From positions 1,481,001 through 1,545,000 of the forward strand of contig NZ_JAJKFV010000029.1 in NCBI RefSeq assembly GCF_020966775.1: DNA of 64,000 nucleotides, given 5' to 3'. The position numbers and the translations under genes were made by a program. This stretch comes from Rhodopirellula halodulae. GTDB lineage: Bacteria; Planctomycetota; Planctomycetia; Pirellulales; Pirellulaceae. Shown one piece after another: positions 1-9,543 of this stretch; the first letter of the stretch is position 1; every line of letters starts with the position of its first letter. The notes beneath the pieces are model-generated. The model worked only from the letters and a program-made list of their open reading frames with translations. It was not told the origin of the DNA and ran no database searches.

Positions 1-122
1 GCATTGATCCACTCGCCACCACGAGATTGTAGGTGTTTCGCGACCGTTGATTTCCCACTGCACGGCGGACCGATGACACCGATGATTGGCGGGCGGGGTT
101 CAGGCAATTCGCCGTCGGTCAT
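1..122 (-). CDS. coaE: dephospho-CoA kinase, N-terminal part (cut by window edge)
   Basis: The first 40 codons read MTDGELPEPRPPIIGVIGPP and continue through CSGKSTVAKH to GGEWINA, after which the window ends. A P-loop (GPPCSGKST) followed by a short helix and a strand ending in an Asn-Ala step, normally followed by Asp, is the usual start of dephospho-CoA kinase, which phosphorylates dephospho-CoA in the last step of coenzyme A synthesis in the cytoplasm. The stop of the upstream gene (the zinc-ribbon protein) lies only 9 bases before this ATG, so the two are probably co-transcribed. The call rests on the P-loop region alone; another small P-loop kinase is possible but less likely. Confidence 0.78.
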   Translation of the reverse strand, partial: MTDGELPEPRPPIIGVIGPPCSGKSTVAKHLQSRGGEWIN

Positions 123-131
123 GAATCAAGT

Positions 132-845
132 TCAGGCTTGGTACAGGATCGCATTGCAGTTCGGGCAATGCGTTAATGTGGACAGCATCACCTGGCTCAT
201 CACTTGGGTGGTCAGCGTTTGGTAACAACCACCACACGAATCCTGCTCGATCGGAGCCAAGGCTTCGTCACCGCGAGCGTCGACCAAACGGCGGTAATCG
301 GCCCGTGCAGCCGCCGGGATATCGCCTTCCTGCTGTTTGAGTTGCTCGGTGATTCGATCGAGGTCCGCGCGAACCTGTTCCAGCCGAGATTCGATTTGTT
401 CGACTCGTTTGGCTTGGTCTTGCTCCGCTTTGGTGAGCTGCTGTTTCGCGACGGTGACATCGATTTCGCACGAATCGATGCGTTCAAGGACTTCAAGAAT
501 TTCGTCGCTTTGAACGCTGTTGGCTTGCTCGTCGGCAGCAATCTGATCCTTCAGCAAGGCGAATTCTTTGTTGGATGCGGCGGTGTTCAGTTTGCCTTGC
601 AAGTTCTTGACATGGGCCTCGCGGGATTGCAGCTGAAGTTGTTTCTCATCCGCGGTCATTCGCGTTTTCTTCAGGGTTTCCTCAGCCGCCGCCACATTGG
701 CCTGTGCCTCGTCCACGATCGCTTGGACCGCTTTGATTTGGATCGGGCCGCGACGAAGCTGTCCCTCCAAATCCGTGCGTTGCTGCAACAGGTTGTGCAG
801 TGTCCGCAGCAAGGGGCCGTTGAATTTGATTGTGGAAGATGCCAT
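132..845 (-). CDS. C4-type zinc-ribbon coiled-coil protein (COG1579 / zf-RING_7 family)
   Basis: The 237-residue product is mostly long charged helices rich in Gln, Glu, Lys and Ala, predicted to form a coiled-coil hairpin over about residues 15-180. It ends in a four-cysteine zinc ribbon: CGGC, a spacer of about 22 residues, then CPNC. This layout is typical of the COG1579 family, proposed to bind nucleic acid but without an agreed function. I chose the internal ATG at 845 (MASSTIKF) because the open frame upstream to 950 looks non-coding. The gene sits 76 bases after the MoxR gene and 9 bases before coaE on the same strand. The family call is firm; the role is unknown. Confidence 0.87.
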   Translation of the reverse strand: MASSTIKFNGPLLRTLHNLLQQRTDLEGQLRRGPIQIKAVQAIVDEAQANVAAAEETLKKTRMTADEKQLQLQSREAHVKNLQGKLNTAASNKEFALLKDQIAADEQANSVQSDEILEVLERIDSCEIDVTVAKQQLTKAEQDQAKRVEQIESRLEQVRADLDRITEQLKQQEGDIPAAARADYRRLVDARGDEALAPIEQDSCGGCYQTLTTQVMSQVMLSTLTHCPNCNAILYQA

Positions 846-921
846 CAAGCAATGATCGTGTGCGTGAAATTCGGATGGATGGAAGGAAGGGGCAAAATTG
901 TGAGTCCAAGACGTTTTGGGA

Positions 922-1926
922 TCAATCGCCCTTTTCCGGAACCTTCTCAAGAATCTCGAGCAAAACGCGGTCGGTGTCGATTCCCTCGGCCTGAGCTTCG
1001 AAGTTCAGCAGCACGCGGTGTCGCATGGCGGGCAAGAACATTCGGCGAATGTCCTCGAAGGAAACATTGAAGCGACCATCCAGCAAGGCTTGAACCTTGG
1101 AAGTCAACGCCAAGGTTTGGGCTCCCCGTGGACTGCTGCCCCAACGCACGTATTCATTGGTGATGGGAACGCTGTAGGGGCCATCGGGATGCGTCGCCAT
1201 TGTGAGTCGCACCAAGTAATCTTGAATGTGCGGAGCCAGAATGACTTCGCGAACCAGGCCTTGCCAACGCTGAATCTCTTCCCCGTCCATCACTTTTTCG
1301 ACCGTGGGGCGTTCACCCCGAGTCGTGCGGTCAACGATGGTGGCGAGTTCGTCGCGGTTGCTGTAACCGACCACCAACTTGAAAAGGAAACGGTCCATCT
1401 GAGCTTCCGGCAACGGGTACGTGCCTTCTTGCTCAATTGGGTTTTGCGTTGCCAACACGAAAAACGGTTTGTCTAACGTGTATCGATGCCCACCGGCGGT
1501 CACGGTGCCTTCTTGCATCGTTTCCAACATGGCCGATTGAGTTTTGGGAGTGGCCCGGTTGATCTCATCGGCCAACAGAATCTGGGTGAAGACCGGGCCT
1601 TGTTGGAATTCGAACTTGCGACGGCCCGACTCGTCCTCCACCACCATGTTGGTTCCCAAAATGTCGGCCGGCATCAAATCGGGAGTGAACTGGATTCGGT
1701 TGAAGTTCAGATCCAGCACTTCGGCCAGGGTGCGGACCAACATGGTCTTTCCCAGACCGGGAACACCTTCCAACAAGCAGTGCCCACCGCACAGCATCGA
1801 CGTCAGAACGCCGCCGACGATGTCATCGTGACCGACAATCACGCGACCGATCATTTCGCGAATGGCGACGTAACGTTGGCGAAATTTTTCCGCGTCGGCT
1901 CGCATCTCGTCGACGGTGGTGCTCAT
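922..1926 (-). CDS. MoxR-family AAA+ ATPase
   Basis: The 334-residue protein has a Walker A motif at about residues 54-61 (GVPGLGKT), a Walker B motif in LLADEINRA followed by the MoxR-type TPKTQSAMLE segment, and a sensor region around VLATQNPIEQEG. The C-terminal lid domain is present and the length is normal for the family. MoxR proteins are ATP-dependent chaperones that help assemble or activate metal-containing or von Willebrand-domain protein complexes. They usually lie beside DUF58 and VWA genes, but here the upstream neighbour, 9 bases away, is a sulfatase, so the client cannot be inferred from context. A functional link to the sulfatase is possible but unproven. Confidence 0.93.
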   Translation of the reverse strand: MSTTVDEMRADAEKFRQRYVAIREMIGRVIVGHDDIVGGVLTSMLCGGHCLLEGVPGLGKTMLVRTLAEVLDLNFNRIQFTPDLMPADILGTNMVVEDESGRRKFEFQQGPVFTQILLADEINRATPKTQSAMLETMQEGTVTAGGHRYTLDKPFFVLATQNPIEQEGTYPLPEAQMDRFLFKLVVGYSNRDELATIVDRTTRGERPTVEKVMDGEEIQRWQGLVREVILAPHIQDYLVRLTMATHPDGPYSVPITNEYVRWGSSPRGAQTLALTSKVQALLDGRFNVSFEDIRRMFLPAMRHRVLLNFEAQAEGIDTDRVLLEILEKVPEKGD

Positions 1927-1935
1927 AAAGTTCGA

Positions 1936-3462
1936 TCAGTTGGAAGAAGAGGAACGGGGAGTTGGCATGGTGGCACCCATCCGGTGTTGCCACTGACGAA
2001 GAGCGTCTCGCATTTCGCGAAAACGTTCCGGTTGTGATTTGGCAAGATTGTGGGTCTCGCCAATGTCGATCGACAGATCATACAGTTCGGCGGAGTCGGT
2101 TTCGTAGAACTCGATCAATTTGTAGTTGCCACTTCGCATCGCTGCACCGGGACGCCACAGCGAGCCATGGTAGTGTGGGTAGTGCCAAAATAGGTCGCGA
2201 TCAGACGCCGCCTGACCCTGAAGTTGGCCAAGCAAGCTGGACCCGTCGGCGTGCAGTTCTGGTTGTAAAGGCAAACCCACCACTTCAAGGACCGTTGGAA
2301 ACAGGTCGGTGCTGCACGCGACCGAGTCAATTTTTGGAGGTTGTTCTTTGTTCGACGTGAACGATCGAGGCAATCGAATCAGCAGCGGTTCGCGAATTCC
2401 ACCTTCATAAAGCCAACCTTTGCCGGCTCGCAGCGGCGTGTTGCACGTGGGGCCCATGCGCCGCAGCGTCGAGAGCCCGCCATTGTCTGAAAAGAAAATC
2501 ACCAGCGTGTTGTCAGCGACGCCTTGGTCTTTCAGTGATTTCAGAATCCGGCCAACACTGGTGTCGACCGCCGCGACCATCGATGCGTAATCCGGATTGT
2601 CTTGTCGACCACGAGTGACGGCATCGCGTTCCTCGATCGTCGGCGTGTCGCCGCTGAGCTCGTTGTTCCCGGAGCGTTTTTGTTCGTAGTGATCGATCGT
2701 GCGTTTGTCCGCGGTGATCGGTGAGTGCACGTTGTAGTAGCTCATCATCATGAAAAACGGACGTTGTTTCTCGCTGGCGGATTCCACCAATGAAACCGCC
2801 TCGTCCGTTAAACGCGTCGTGAGGTATTCGCCATCGTGTTTGGCTTGCAAGTATGGGTTCTTCCAAGGCGAGTAGTAACCGCCGGGAGGGGAACCTTTGT
2901 GGCCGCCGCCGATGTTCACATCAAAACCTTGGTCGGTCGGTAGGAATCCTTCGCCGCCCAGATGCCATTTGCCTAGAAAGAACGTTTGATAGCCAGCTTC
3001 CGCTCGGAGTACCTCGGCCAGCGTGGTTTCTTCCAACGCCAAGTTTTCGCGGTCGTCAACATGTTCAAAACGTCGGTCCTTCACACGCGTGGCGTCCATT
3101 CCGGGAAGCCAGTCAGTGATGCCCACTCGAACCGGATGACGACCGGTGATGATGCTGGCTCGAGTCGGCGAGCACACGGGGCACGCGGCGTAGGCGTTGC
3201 TGAACTGAGTACCCGATTGAGCCAACGCGTCGATGTTGGGGGTCTCGTGAAAAGTGCTGCCGTAACAGCTGAGATCCGCCCAGCCCAAATCGTCCACCAG
3301 AAACAACAGCACGTTGGGTCGGGAAGCAGATGGCGTCGTGTCAGCAGCCGCGCAGTGGATCGGATTGGCGCGGATCGCACAGGTAGACGCGAAGAAGATC
3401 GCCAGCAGCGCGAGGTTGCCCGGAATTCGAGTCCATGTTGTGGAAGCGGAAGGATGCAACAT
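1936..3462 (-). CDS. exported sulfatase (arylsulfatase family)
   Basis: The 508-residue protein shows the N-terminal sulfatase strand [20 protein letters not shown] with its metal-binding aspartates and the active-site motif CSPTR (Cys at about residue 97). That Cys would be converted to formylglycine by a sulfatase-modifying enzyme. Further family segments include GKWHLG and FFSDNGG. The ATG at 3462 begins a basic-hydrophobic stretch ([16 protein letters not shown]) that looks like a signal peptide; an upstream TTG at 3540 is less convincing. Planctomycetes carry many such sulfatases, thought to desulfate algal polysaccharides. The substrate cannot be read from sequence. The gene lies 9 bases upstream of the MoxR gene, a likely operon. 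Confidence 0.93.
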   Translation of the reverse strand: MLHPSASTTWTRIPGNLALLAIFFASTCAIRANPIHCAAADTTPSASRPNVLLFLVDDLGWADLSCYGSTFHETPNIDALAQSGTQFSNAYAACPVCSPTRASIITGRHPVRVGITDWLPGMDATRVKDRRFEHVDDRENLALEETTLAEVLRAEAGYQTFFLGKWHLGGEGFLPTDQGFDVNIGGGHKGSPPGGYYSPWKNPYLQAKHDGEYLTTRLTDEAVSLVESASEKQRPFFMMMSYYNVHSPITADKRTIDHYEQKRSGNNELSGDTPTIEERDAVTRGRQDNPDYASMVAAVDTSVGRILKSLKDQGVADNTLVIFFSDNGGLSTLRRMGPTCNTPLRAGKGWLYEGGIREPLLIRLPRSFTSNKEQPPKIDSVACSTDLFPTVLEVVGLPLQPELHADGSSLLGQLQGQAASDRDLFWHYPHYHGSLWRPGAAMRSGNYKLIEFYETDSAELYDLSIDIGETHNLAKSQPERFREMRDALRQWQHRMGATMPTPRSSSSN

Positions 3463-3761
3463 TCGACGACGCAAGAAGCCAAGCAAAGAAGTGATTGTCT
3501 GGGCCGGATCACCGTCCCGTTCGGCGTCATTGTAGCCCAATCCCAGTGAGCTCGGTGGTGACGGTTCAGCTTGCTCTTTGGCACAAACGAAACATGAAAC
3601 GCCGCTTCGTCGTGGCGGTCGGGATGTCTTGTAGTGGTTCTAACGGATATCGAGGCCGGATGCCTGAGCTATCGACTCCAACGCCGTGAGCCGATATGCA
3701 GAGGAACAGAACGCAATGTTCCTTTCCATTTGGCATTTTTGAACGACAACCCAATCTAAAT

Positions 3762-4448
3762 ATGGCGGATCGATCGACTGAGACATTGACGGGTTCGCCG
3801 GGCCCATCGGAACGCACCGTGCGGTTGCCATCGGGAGAAGTCTGCGAGGTGCCGCCGGGTTGGGAGTTGTTGCCACCGGGCGATGCGGGCGTGACTCGAC
3901 GCGTCAAAGCGGCAGGTCCCACGTGGACGGTCAAAGAAAAGAAAGGGCGTCGAGAATTTTCACGCGGTGTGTGGGCGGACGCGAATCAGATCGCCAAGGC
4001 AAAGTCCTCGATGCAGGCGACTCGTTCCACAGCGGGCTATGCGAAAAAGCAGGCGGCTGCCAAGAAACGTCGCGATGAAAAACAATCGGAGTATGTCGAA
4101 GACTTCTCGCAAGCCGTGATGAACTTTCTGAAGTTCGACGAACGGTATCAATCCGTCGCCAAACTGTTCGCTAAGGCTGTCACGGAACATGCAACGCCAG
4201 TCGGAAGCGGTACGGTGGCACGAACGGAGCGAATTCCGATTGAACGCCGAGCGGCATCTGCCGTGATCGCATGGATGCGTCACCAAACCACCGCCTACGA
4301 TCACATGAAGATTGAACGCGTGAAAGGGCGACGACGTGAAGTGCGACGCGAACTTGCCGCTGAATCTCGAAAGTTGTTGCTGAAATATCGCGAGGGGAAA
4401 GAGGACGCAATGGTGGGGTGCCCACTGGCCAAAGCGTTGCGGAAATGA
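3762..4448 (+). CDS. DUF2293 domain protein
   Basis: The 228-residue product ends in a conserved basic block matching the DUF2293 family as I know it: ERIPIERRAASAVIAWMRHQ, TTAYD, then RVKGRRREVRRELAAESRKL. The N-terminal part, about residues 10-80, is a separate small basic segment containing GEVCEVPPGWELLPPGDAG and WTVKEKKGRR. The high Arg/Lys content suggests binding to nucleic acid, but no function is established. The ATG at 3762 (MADRSTE) is preferred; the reading frame stays open to 3696 without a convincing extension. It is transcribed divergently from the sulfatase operon. Confidence 0.85.
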   Translation: MADRSTETLTGSPGPSERTVRLPSGEVCEVPPGWELLPPGDAGVTRRVKAAGPTWTVKEKKGRREFSRGVWADANQIAKAKSSMQATRSTAGYAKKQAAAKKRRDEKQSEYVEDFSQAVMNFLKFDERYQSVAKLFAKAVTEHATPVGSGTVARTERIPIERRAASAVIAWMRHQTTAYDHMKIERVKGRRREVRRELAAESRKLLLKYREGKEDAMVGCPLAKALRK

Positions 4449-4648
4449 ACGGCTTTCCGGCGTCATTGCAGTTTCACGTCGTTGTTTCACCACGGCGTTT
4501 GGCGGACTGGAACGACGCTGGCAAAAATTGACGTTGTCGTTCAGCGGGATGCCGATCTAAAAGCGAAGTACGAATCGGTGCAACTTTGCATCGGTTTCAC
4601 GAACTCAACCGTGTTCCCGTTCTTTGCCGCGTCTGAGGTGGCACTTTC

Positions 4649-5338
4649 ATGAACTATCAACCCAAATTTGGCTGTCGCGTTGTTGCTGTTGGTGCCGCCT
4701 TGGTTGCCTCTGCACTCTTCACGCCTCAAACCGCTTTCGCACAGGCCAACACGCAGCGCGGAGCGACCTTGGGCGGGATCACGGGTGCCATCGCCGGAGC
4801 CATCATCGGCGACAATAATAATGAAGCCGGCGCCGGAGCGGCGATCGGTGGCGCCGTCGGAGCCGTTGCTGGCGGATTGCTGGGCAACGCGAAAGACAAA
4901 GAGTTGCAGGCTCAGCAGTATTACTCGCGGCCGAGCCATTACACACAAACCGTTGCCCCCCAACCTTCCGCATCACCTCTGGTGCCCACCGGATCCGTCT
5001 CGTTCAACGATGTTGTCGCCATGTGCCGCAGCGGTGTCAGCGAGAGTGTGGTCTTGAATCAAATCGCTTCCCGAGGTGTTCAGCGTCGCCCCGTGGTTTC
5101 CGACATCATCTCGCTGCATCAACAAGGCGTCAGCGAAGTTGTGATTTCAGCGATGCAGAACGCTCCGGTCGGTGACCAAGTCGTCGTCTCGCAACCCACG
5201 GTGGTCGAAACACCGGTCTATGTGCCCGCACCCCGCGTTCATGTTTACCCAGCCCCTGTGTATCGGTCTCGGCCGGTTTACCACGCTCCGCCACGCTACG
5301 GACGCAGCAGTGGTTTTCATTTCCACTACGGTCATTGA
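4649..5338 (+). CDS. exported glycine-zipper protein
   Basis: The 229-residue protein starts with a signal peptide (VAVGAALVASALF, cleavage near AFAQA). A glycine-zipper stretch at about residues 38-88 repeats small residues every four positions (GGITGAIAGAIIGD, then GAAIGGAVGAVAGGLLG), a pattern seen in outer-membrane or membrane-inserting proteins. The middle has two similar short helical units (DVVAMCRSGVSESVVLNQI and DIISLHQQGVSEVVISAMQ), an internal duplication. The C-terminus is rich in Pro, Tyr, Val and His. A good ribosome-binding site (GAGGTG) stands 8 bases before the ATG. The role is unknown; an envelope location is likely. Confidence 0.85.
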   Translation: MNYQPKFGCRVVAVGAALVASALFTPQTAFAQANTQRGATLGGITGAIAGAIIGDNNNEAGAGAAIGGAVGAVAGGLLGNAKDKELQAQQYYSRPSHYTQTVAPQPSASPLVPTGSVSFNDVVAMCRSGVSESVVLNQIASRGVQRRPVVSDIISLHQQGVSEVVISAMQNAPVGDQVVVSQPTVVETPVYVPAPRVHVYPAPVYRSRPVYHAPPRYGRSSGFHFHYGH

Positions 5339-5359
5339 TTGAACCGTTGCAGGAATCGC

Positions 5360-7822
5360 CTACTGAAACAAAGCGGTGGCTTCGCCTGTGGAGTCGACCT
5401 GCCACGGTGTCCAAAGGATGACCGGGGCACCGATTTTCAGATCGCTTTTGCGAGGCGGGATGGTGATCGTTTCGAGTTCAAGTTTCTCGATGTCGAACTC
5501 CTGACCCAATTGGTCGATCTCATGCCGCAGTTCGTCTTCAAGTTCCTGCATGTCGATTTGCAGTTGCTCAAGTGCTGATTCCGCTCGCTTGACGTCGCTG
5601 CGTTGTTGAGCCGCTCGAGACGCACCGCGCGCAGCAGTGGAAACCTTCGAAACGTTGGTGCGACTGGCTAATTTGCGGCCCATGAAAGCACTCAGGATCG
5701 ATGTGCCAATCGACAGGATCGACGACATCCTGGCCGACTCGTATTGAGCTTCTTCCCGAGCGATGCGGTCTTCCGCCGTGCGAATCTTGCCTTCCAACGA
5801 CTTCATCTTGGAAGCGTACTTGTCACGAAGCTTTTCGGTTTGCAAGTCGCGTTCTTCGCGAGCGGCTTGCTGAAAATGCAAGCGGGCTTCGACTTCATTG
5901 ACGCCCGGCGGCGCGTAGGCATTCAAAGCCGGGCTCTTGTAAAGCTCCATTGGGTGATGGCGATACAGATAGTCTTTCAGTTGCTTTTGAATGGACTTCA
6001 GCTTGCTGGCACCGCGAAGCTCATCGGGCAGGTCGGTGAAGTCGAAACCCTCTTCGGGATCCGCCACCCATTCCGCGTCGGGATCCAACGTTTCACTGGA
6101 CTCCCAGATATCCTCCGGGACGCCTTGCCCGCAACGCAGAATTCGCCGAGCGTCGATCCATTGATCCACGCCCGCGCTGCTGCGGACGAAGTGCATGGAT
6201 CCTTCGCCCAGAAGTGCCGCCCGGTAGACTCGTCGTCCTTCGCCGCTGACGTAACGCGACGGAACCAAGAAGGCTTCACCGATTCCGGTTGGCAAGACCG
6301 GACGACTCGGGGATGTGTGCTCCTCGGCGACCGATTCTTGTTTGCCTGTTTGAGCTTCCGCCAACTGCTTTTTACGATCTTCCATCAGCGTCGCGATTTG
6401 ATCGCGTGCCAGCGGTCCGGCCAGGAAGGACATGGCCCAGCGTGTTTGAAACACCGTCGGAGCGTCGTCATGAACATTGTTCATCAGGAACACGCGGCTG
6501 CCCAATGACGCCAGCAGTTGTTCCATCTCGGATTTGTTGAAAGGTTTGCCGGATTGTGCGGCGGCACCTTCCAAGCCTTCCAAGACACGAGCCTTGTCAC
6601 GTTCGGTTTGTAACCGACCCAAGAACCAGGTGCCGATGTTGGACAAGCCTTTGTAGTCCAGGTCGACGGGGTTTTGCGTTGCGAGTGTGACGCCCAATCC
6701 GAACGCGCGGGCTTGTTTGAGCAACGTCAACATCGGCGGTTTGGATGGCGGGTTGGCCACGGGAGGGAAGTAGCCGGCGACTTCGTCCATGTACAACATC
6801 GCTCGCAATGAACTGGTCCCGCTTTGGGTTCGCATCCACGCCAAGATCTCGTTCAGCAAAATGGTGACGAAGAACATGCGTTCTTGGTCGCCCAAGTGAG
6901 CGATGGAAAGGATCGAAAGTTTGGGTTTGCCTTCCGGCGTGTACAGCAAGTTCTTGATGGACAGTGATTCGCCTTCCAGCCAAGACGAAAACGCGGGTGA
7001 CGCCAACAGGTTGTTGAGTGTCATCGCCAGTTTGGCTCGTTCACTCGGTGGCATGAACGTGTCCAGGTCCAGCACACCGACTCGGGTGATTGGCGGTGAC
7101 GAGATCAAACCAATCAAATCACCGATGCTCACCCCGCGACCCTCACGCCAGCAATGATCGAGAATCGAACTGATCAGAATGTGTTCGCGCGAAAGCAGCG
7201 GATCGGCTTCCATCCCGAGCAAAGTCAGCAATCCAGATGCGGCACCGGTGACCCGTTCTCGCATCGCATCGGTGTCGCTGATCACCTCTTCCGGCGGTGC
7301 ATCGAAGCTTTTCAGTACCGTCAACGCGATCCCGTTGTTGCTTCCGGGGGTGTAGATCGCGACGTCGGCTGCTTCCTTGAATTTCGCGACTCGATCAGGG
7401 GTCTGTCCCCAGGACGCCAATCCGTTTTTCCAGGTTTCCGCCGTCTTCTCCGCGAATTCCGGCAGGGTCATGCCTTTGCGGGTCGCTTCGCCTTGCTCCA
7501 GCCAAGGAAGAAAATCCTCCGGCTTCATGTCGGGGAAGCTGAGCATCAAGTTGGCCAAATCGCCTTTGGGATCGATGCAGATCGCCGGGATGCCATCGAT
7601 GGCGGCTTCTTCCAAAAGCGACAAACAGAGACCTGTTTTCCCGCTGCCCGTCATTCCCACGCACATCGCGTGCGTACACAAATCTTTCGCGTCGTACAGC
7701 AACAAATCATCGAGGGCTTTGCCCGCGGCCAGGTCGTATTCGCGGCCGAGATAAAACGTCGCCAGCTTTTCAAAAATTTCTGGCGATGGGGTGGATGACG
7801 TCTGGGACGGAGAAGAGGACAT
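5360..7822 (-). CDS. HerA/FtsK-superfamily ATP-binding protein with C-terminal coiled coil
   Basis: The 820-residue protein has a Walker A motif at about residues 56-63 (GMTGSGKT) followed by the strand AICIDPKGDLANL, and a Walker B segment (AMLYMDEVAGYFPP) followed by LATQNPVDLDYKGL. This is the arrangement of HerA-like and conjugation-type ATPases. The region after about residue 480 is unlike a known nuclease or helicase accessory domain. The C-terminal 200 residues contain a coiled coil, a small hydrophobic segment (SSILSIGTSILSAFMG) and a second coiled coil. It is not beside nurA, so a standard HerA-NurA end-resection pair is not indicated. The function is unknown; DNA or protein translocation is an inference from the fold. 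Confidence 0.88.
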   Translation of the reverse strand: MSSSPSQTSSTPSPEIFEKLATFYLGREYDLAAGKALDDLLLYDAKDLCTHAMCVGMTGSGKTGLCLSLLEEAAIDGIPAICIDPKGDLANLMLSFPDMKPEDFLPWLEQGEATRKGMTLPEFAEKTAETWKNGLASWGQTPDRVAKFKEAADVAIYTPGSNNGIALTVLKSFDAPPEEVISDTDAMRERVTGAASGLLTLLGMEADPLLSREHILISSILDHCWREGRGVSIGDLIGLISSPPITRVGVLDLDTFMPPSERAKLAMTLNNLLASPAFSSWLEGESLSIKNLLYTPEGKPKLSILSIAHLGDQERMFFVTILLNEILAWMRTQSGTSSLRAMLYMDEVAGYFPPVANPPSKPPMLTLLKQARAFGLGVTLATQNPVDLDYKGLSNIGTWFLGRLQTERDKARVLEGLEGAAAQSGKPFNKSEMEQLLASLGSRVFLMNNVHDDAPTVFQTRWAMSFLAGPLARDQIATLMEDRKKQLAEAQTGKQESVAEEHTSPSRPVLPTGIGEAFLVPSRYVSGEGRRVYRAALLGEGSMHFVRSSAGVDQWIDARRILRCGQGVPEDIWESSETLDPDAEWVADPEEGFDFTDLPDELRGASKLKSIQKQLKDYLYRHHPMELYKSPALNAYAPPGVNEVEARLHFQQAAREERDLQTEKLRDKYASKMKSLEGKIRTAEDRIAREEAQYESARMSSILSIGTSILSAFMGRKLASRTNVSKVSTAARGASRAAQQRSDVKRAESALEQLQIDMQELEDELRHEIDQLGQEFDIEKLELETITIPPRKSDLKIGAPVILWTPWQVDSTGEATALFQ

Positions 7823-7925
7823 GCGACGAATCGGAATGAGAGCAGACGAGTGGATTCAAGCCGGTTCGTAACATACAACGTTCGGCTGTTTCCTTCATCG
7901 GTGTCTCTCCAACGCGATTTGATCC

Positions 7926-8765
7926 ATGCTCGATCTGTACGACAAAATTGAAGAAGCCTGCACAGAAATCCGTCGTCATACACGCGACACGCCTCGCGTG
8001 GGAATCATTTTGGGCACCGGATTGGGCGGGTTGGTCGAGGAGATCGAAGTCGAAGCCGCATTGGACTATTCGCAGGTGCCTCACTTTTTGGAGTCAACCG
8101 CGACCAGTCACGCCGGCCGATTGATCATCGGACGTTTGGCCGGCGTTCCAGTTCTGGCGATGGAGGGACGCTTTCACTTTTATGAAGGTTACGACCTGAA
8201 AGACATCACGTTGCCCGTTCGCGTGTTCAAGGCGATGGGAGTCGACTTGCTCGTCGTTAGCAACGCGTGTGGAGGTTTGAATCCTCAATACAACAACGGC
8301 GACATCATGGTGATCGAAGACCAGATCAATCTGATGGGCGGGAACCCGTTGATCGGGATCAACGATGATCGATTGGGGCCTCGTTTCCCCGATATGTGCG
8401 AGCCGTATGATCAGACTTGGATCGATCGCACCTTGGCCATCGCGCGGCGGAACGAAATCTATCCTCACAAAGGCGTCTTCGTCGCGGTCGCTGGGCCGTG
8501 TTTGGAAACGAGAGCGGAATATCGCTATCTGCGAATGATTGGTGCCGATGTCGTCGGGATGAGTACGGTGCCCGAAACGATCGTCGCCGTGCATGCCGGA
8601 TTGAAAGTGGTCGGGCTAAGCGTGATCACCGACATGTGTTTGCCTGATGCGTTGAAGCCCGTGGATGTGGCGGAGATCATCGCAACCGCCAACGAAGCGG
8701 AACCCAAACTGCGAACCATCGTTCGTGGCATCGTGCAGGAGTGCGGCGAAGTACGGATCGCCTGA
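7926..8765 (+). CDS. purine nucleoside phosphorylase (PNP-I type, trimeric family)
   Basis: The 279-residue length and the whole motif series fit the trimeric purine nucleoside phosphorylase family, which splits purine nucleosides with phosphate for salvage: GIILGTGLGG (phosphate loop), a phosphate-site His in TATSHAG, MEGRFHFYEGY, VSNACGGLNP, GPCLETRAEYR with the base-binding Glu194, and GADVVGMSTVPE. At the position aligned with human Asn243, which recognises the 6-oxo purine, this protein has Asp236 (VITDM), so its base preference may differ from the classic inosine/guanosine enzyme. It is divergent from the HerA-like gene, with 103 bases between them. Methylthioadenosine phosphorylase is an alternative function in the same superfamily. 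Confidence 0.92.
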   Translation: MLDLYDKIEEACTEIRRHTRDTPRVGIILGTGLGGLVEEIEVEAALDYSQVPHFLESTATSHAGRLIIGRLAGVPVLAMEGRFHFYEGYDLKDITLPVRVFKAMGVDLLVVSNACGGLNPQYNNGDIMVIEDQINLMGGNPLIGINDDRLGPRFPDMCEPYDQTWIDRTLAIARRNEIYPHKGVFVAVAGPCLETRAEYRYLRMIGADVVGMSTVPETIVAVHAGLKVVGLSVITDMCLPDALKPVDVAEIIATANEAEPKLRTIVRGIVQECGEVRIA

Positions 8766-8816
8766 GCGAGTTGGACGGAGCCAACAGAACCTAGCAAGTC
8801 GAACCATGGGTGGTTC

Positions 8817-9527
8817 GTGGGTGCGAAGGATCGGTACACTTGTGCATCGCTTTTCTTCGCTTCCACAAAATCTTATCCGCAAGTTCTTTTCCACCAGGAA
8901 TCATTCATTTCTGAATTGCTGGAACAAGTTGGCCGTCAAATGACGCCCGACCGTATCTCTACTTTGAGTCGATCGCTTGGTGCCGACGAAGACTCGGTTC
9001 GAAACGCGATCAGCGCCGCTCTGCCAACGTTGTTGGGGGCGGTTGCTCGTCAGGCTGATGATCCCAATCAAACCGCTCAACTGCATCACGCTTTGGAGCG
9101 GGATCATGATGGTTCGTTGTTGGATCATCTTGGTGGATTGCTCGGATCAGGCGATGCGACCGAGCATTCGGGTGTGACCTCCAAGACGACGGCTGGTGGA
9201 GCGATCTTGGATCACATTCTCGGCAGCAAGAAAGAACGCGTTGAGCACGGCGTCAGTGCAGCCAGCGGTCTATCCACGGGCCAATCGACCAAGCTGATGA
9301 TGATGTTGGCGCCCGTGTTGATGGGCGTGTTGGGCCAGCAACGAAAGTCGAAAGGATTGAGCCCAGACGGCTTGGGAGAAATGTTGCGTCAAGAAAAAGC
9401 GTCGGTGCAGCAATCAGCGGCGGGTGGCAGCATGCTGGGCCGGATCCTGGATCAAGACGGCGATGGCGACTTTGACATGATGGACGTGGTCAAGTTCGGG
9501 ATGGGACGTTTGTTTGGACGCAAATGA
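8817..9527 (+). CDS. DUF937 family protein
   Basis: The frame contains the DUF937 signature region (DRISTLSRSLGADEDSVRNA followed by ISAALPTLLGAVARQ) and a C-terminal DQDGDGDFDMMDVVK segment that could bind calcium. The start is uncertain. The family normally begins about ten residues before GRQMTPDR, so the ATG at 8940 would truncate it. A GTG at 8817 gives the listed 236-residue product, and an ATT at 8907, a few bases after AGGA, would give a family-like N-terminus. The function of DUF937 is not established. The gene follows the nucleoside phosphorylase by about 50 bases. Confidence 0.78.
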   Translation: MGAKDRYTCASLFFASTKSYPQVLFHQESFISELLEQVGRQMTPDRISTLSRSLGADEDSVRNAISAALPTLLGAVARQADDPNQTAQLHHALERDHDGSLLDHLGGLLGSGDATEHSGVTSKTTAGGAILDHILGSKKERVEHGVSAASGLSTGQSTKLMMMLAPVLMGVLGQQRKSKGLSPDGLGEMLRQEKASVQQSAAGGSMLGRILDQDGDGDFDMMDVVKFGMGRLFGRK

Positions 9528-9543
9528 CTTCGTCCGTTGACGG

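Noticed and set aside
204-1070. A 288-codon plus-strand frame at the left end
   Set aside because: Antisense to the zinc-ribbon and MoxR genes, both of which have firm motifs.
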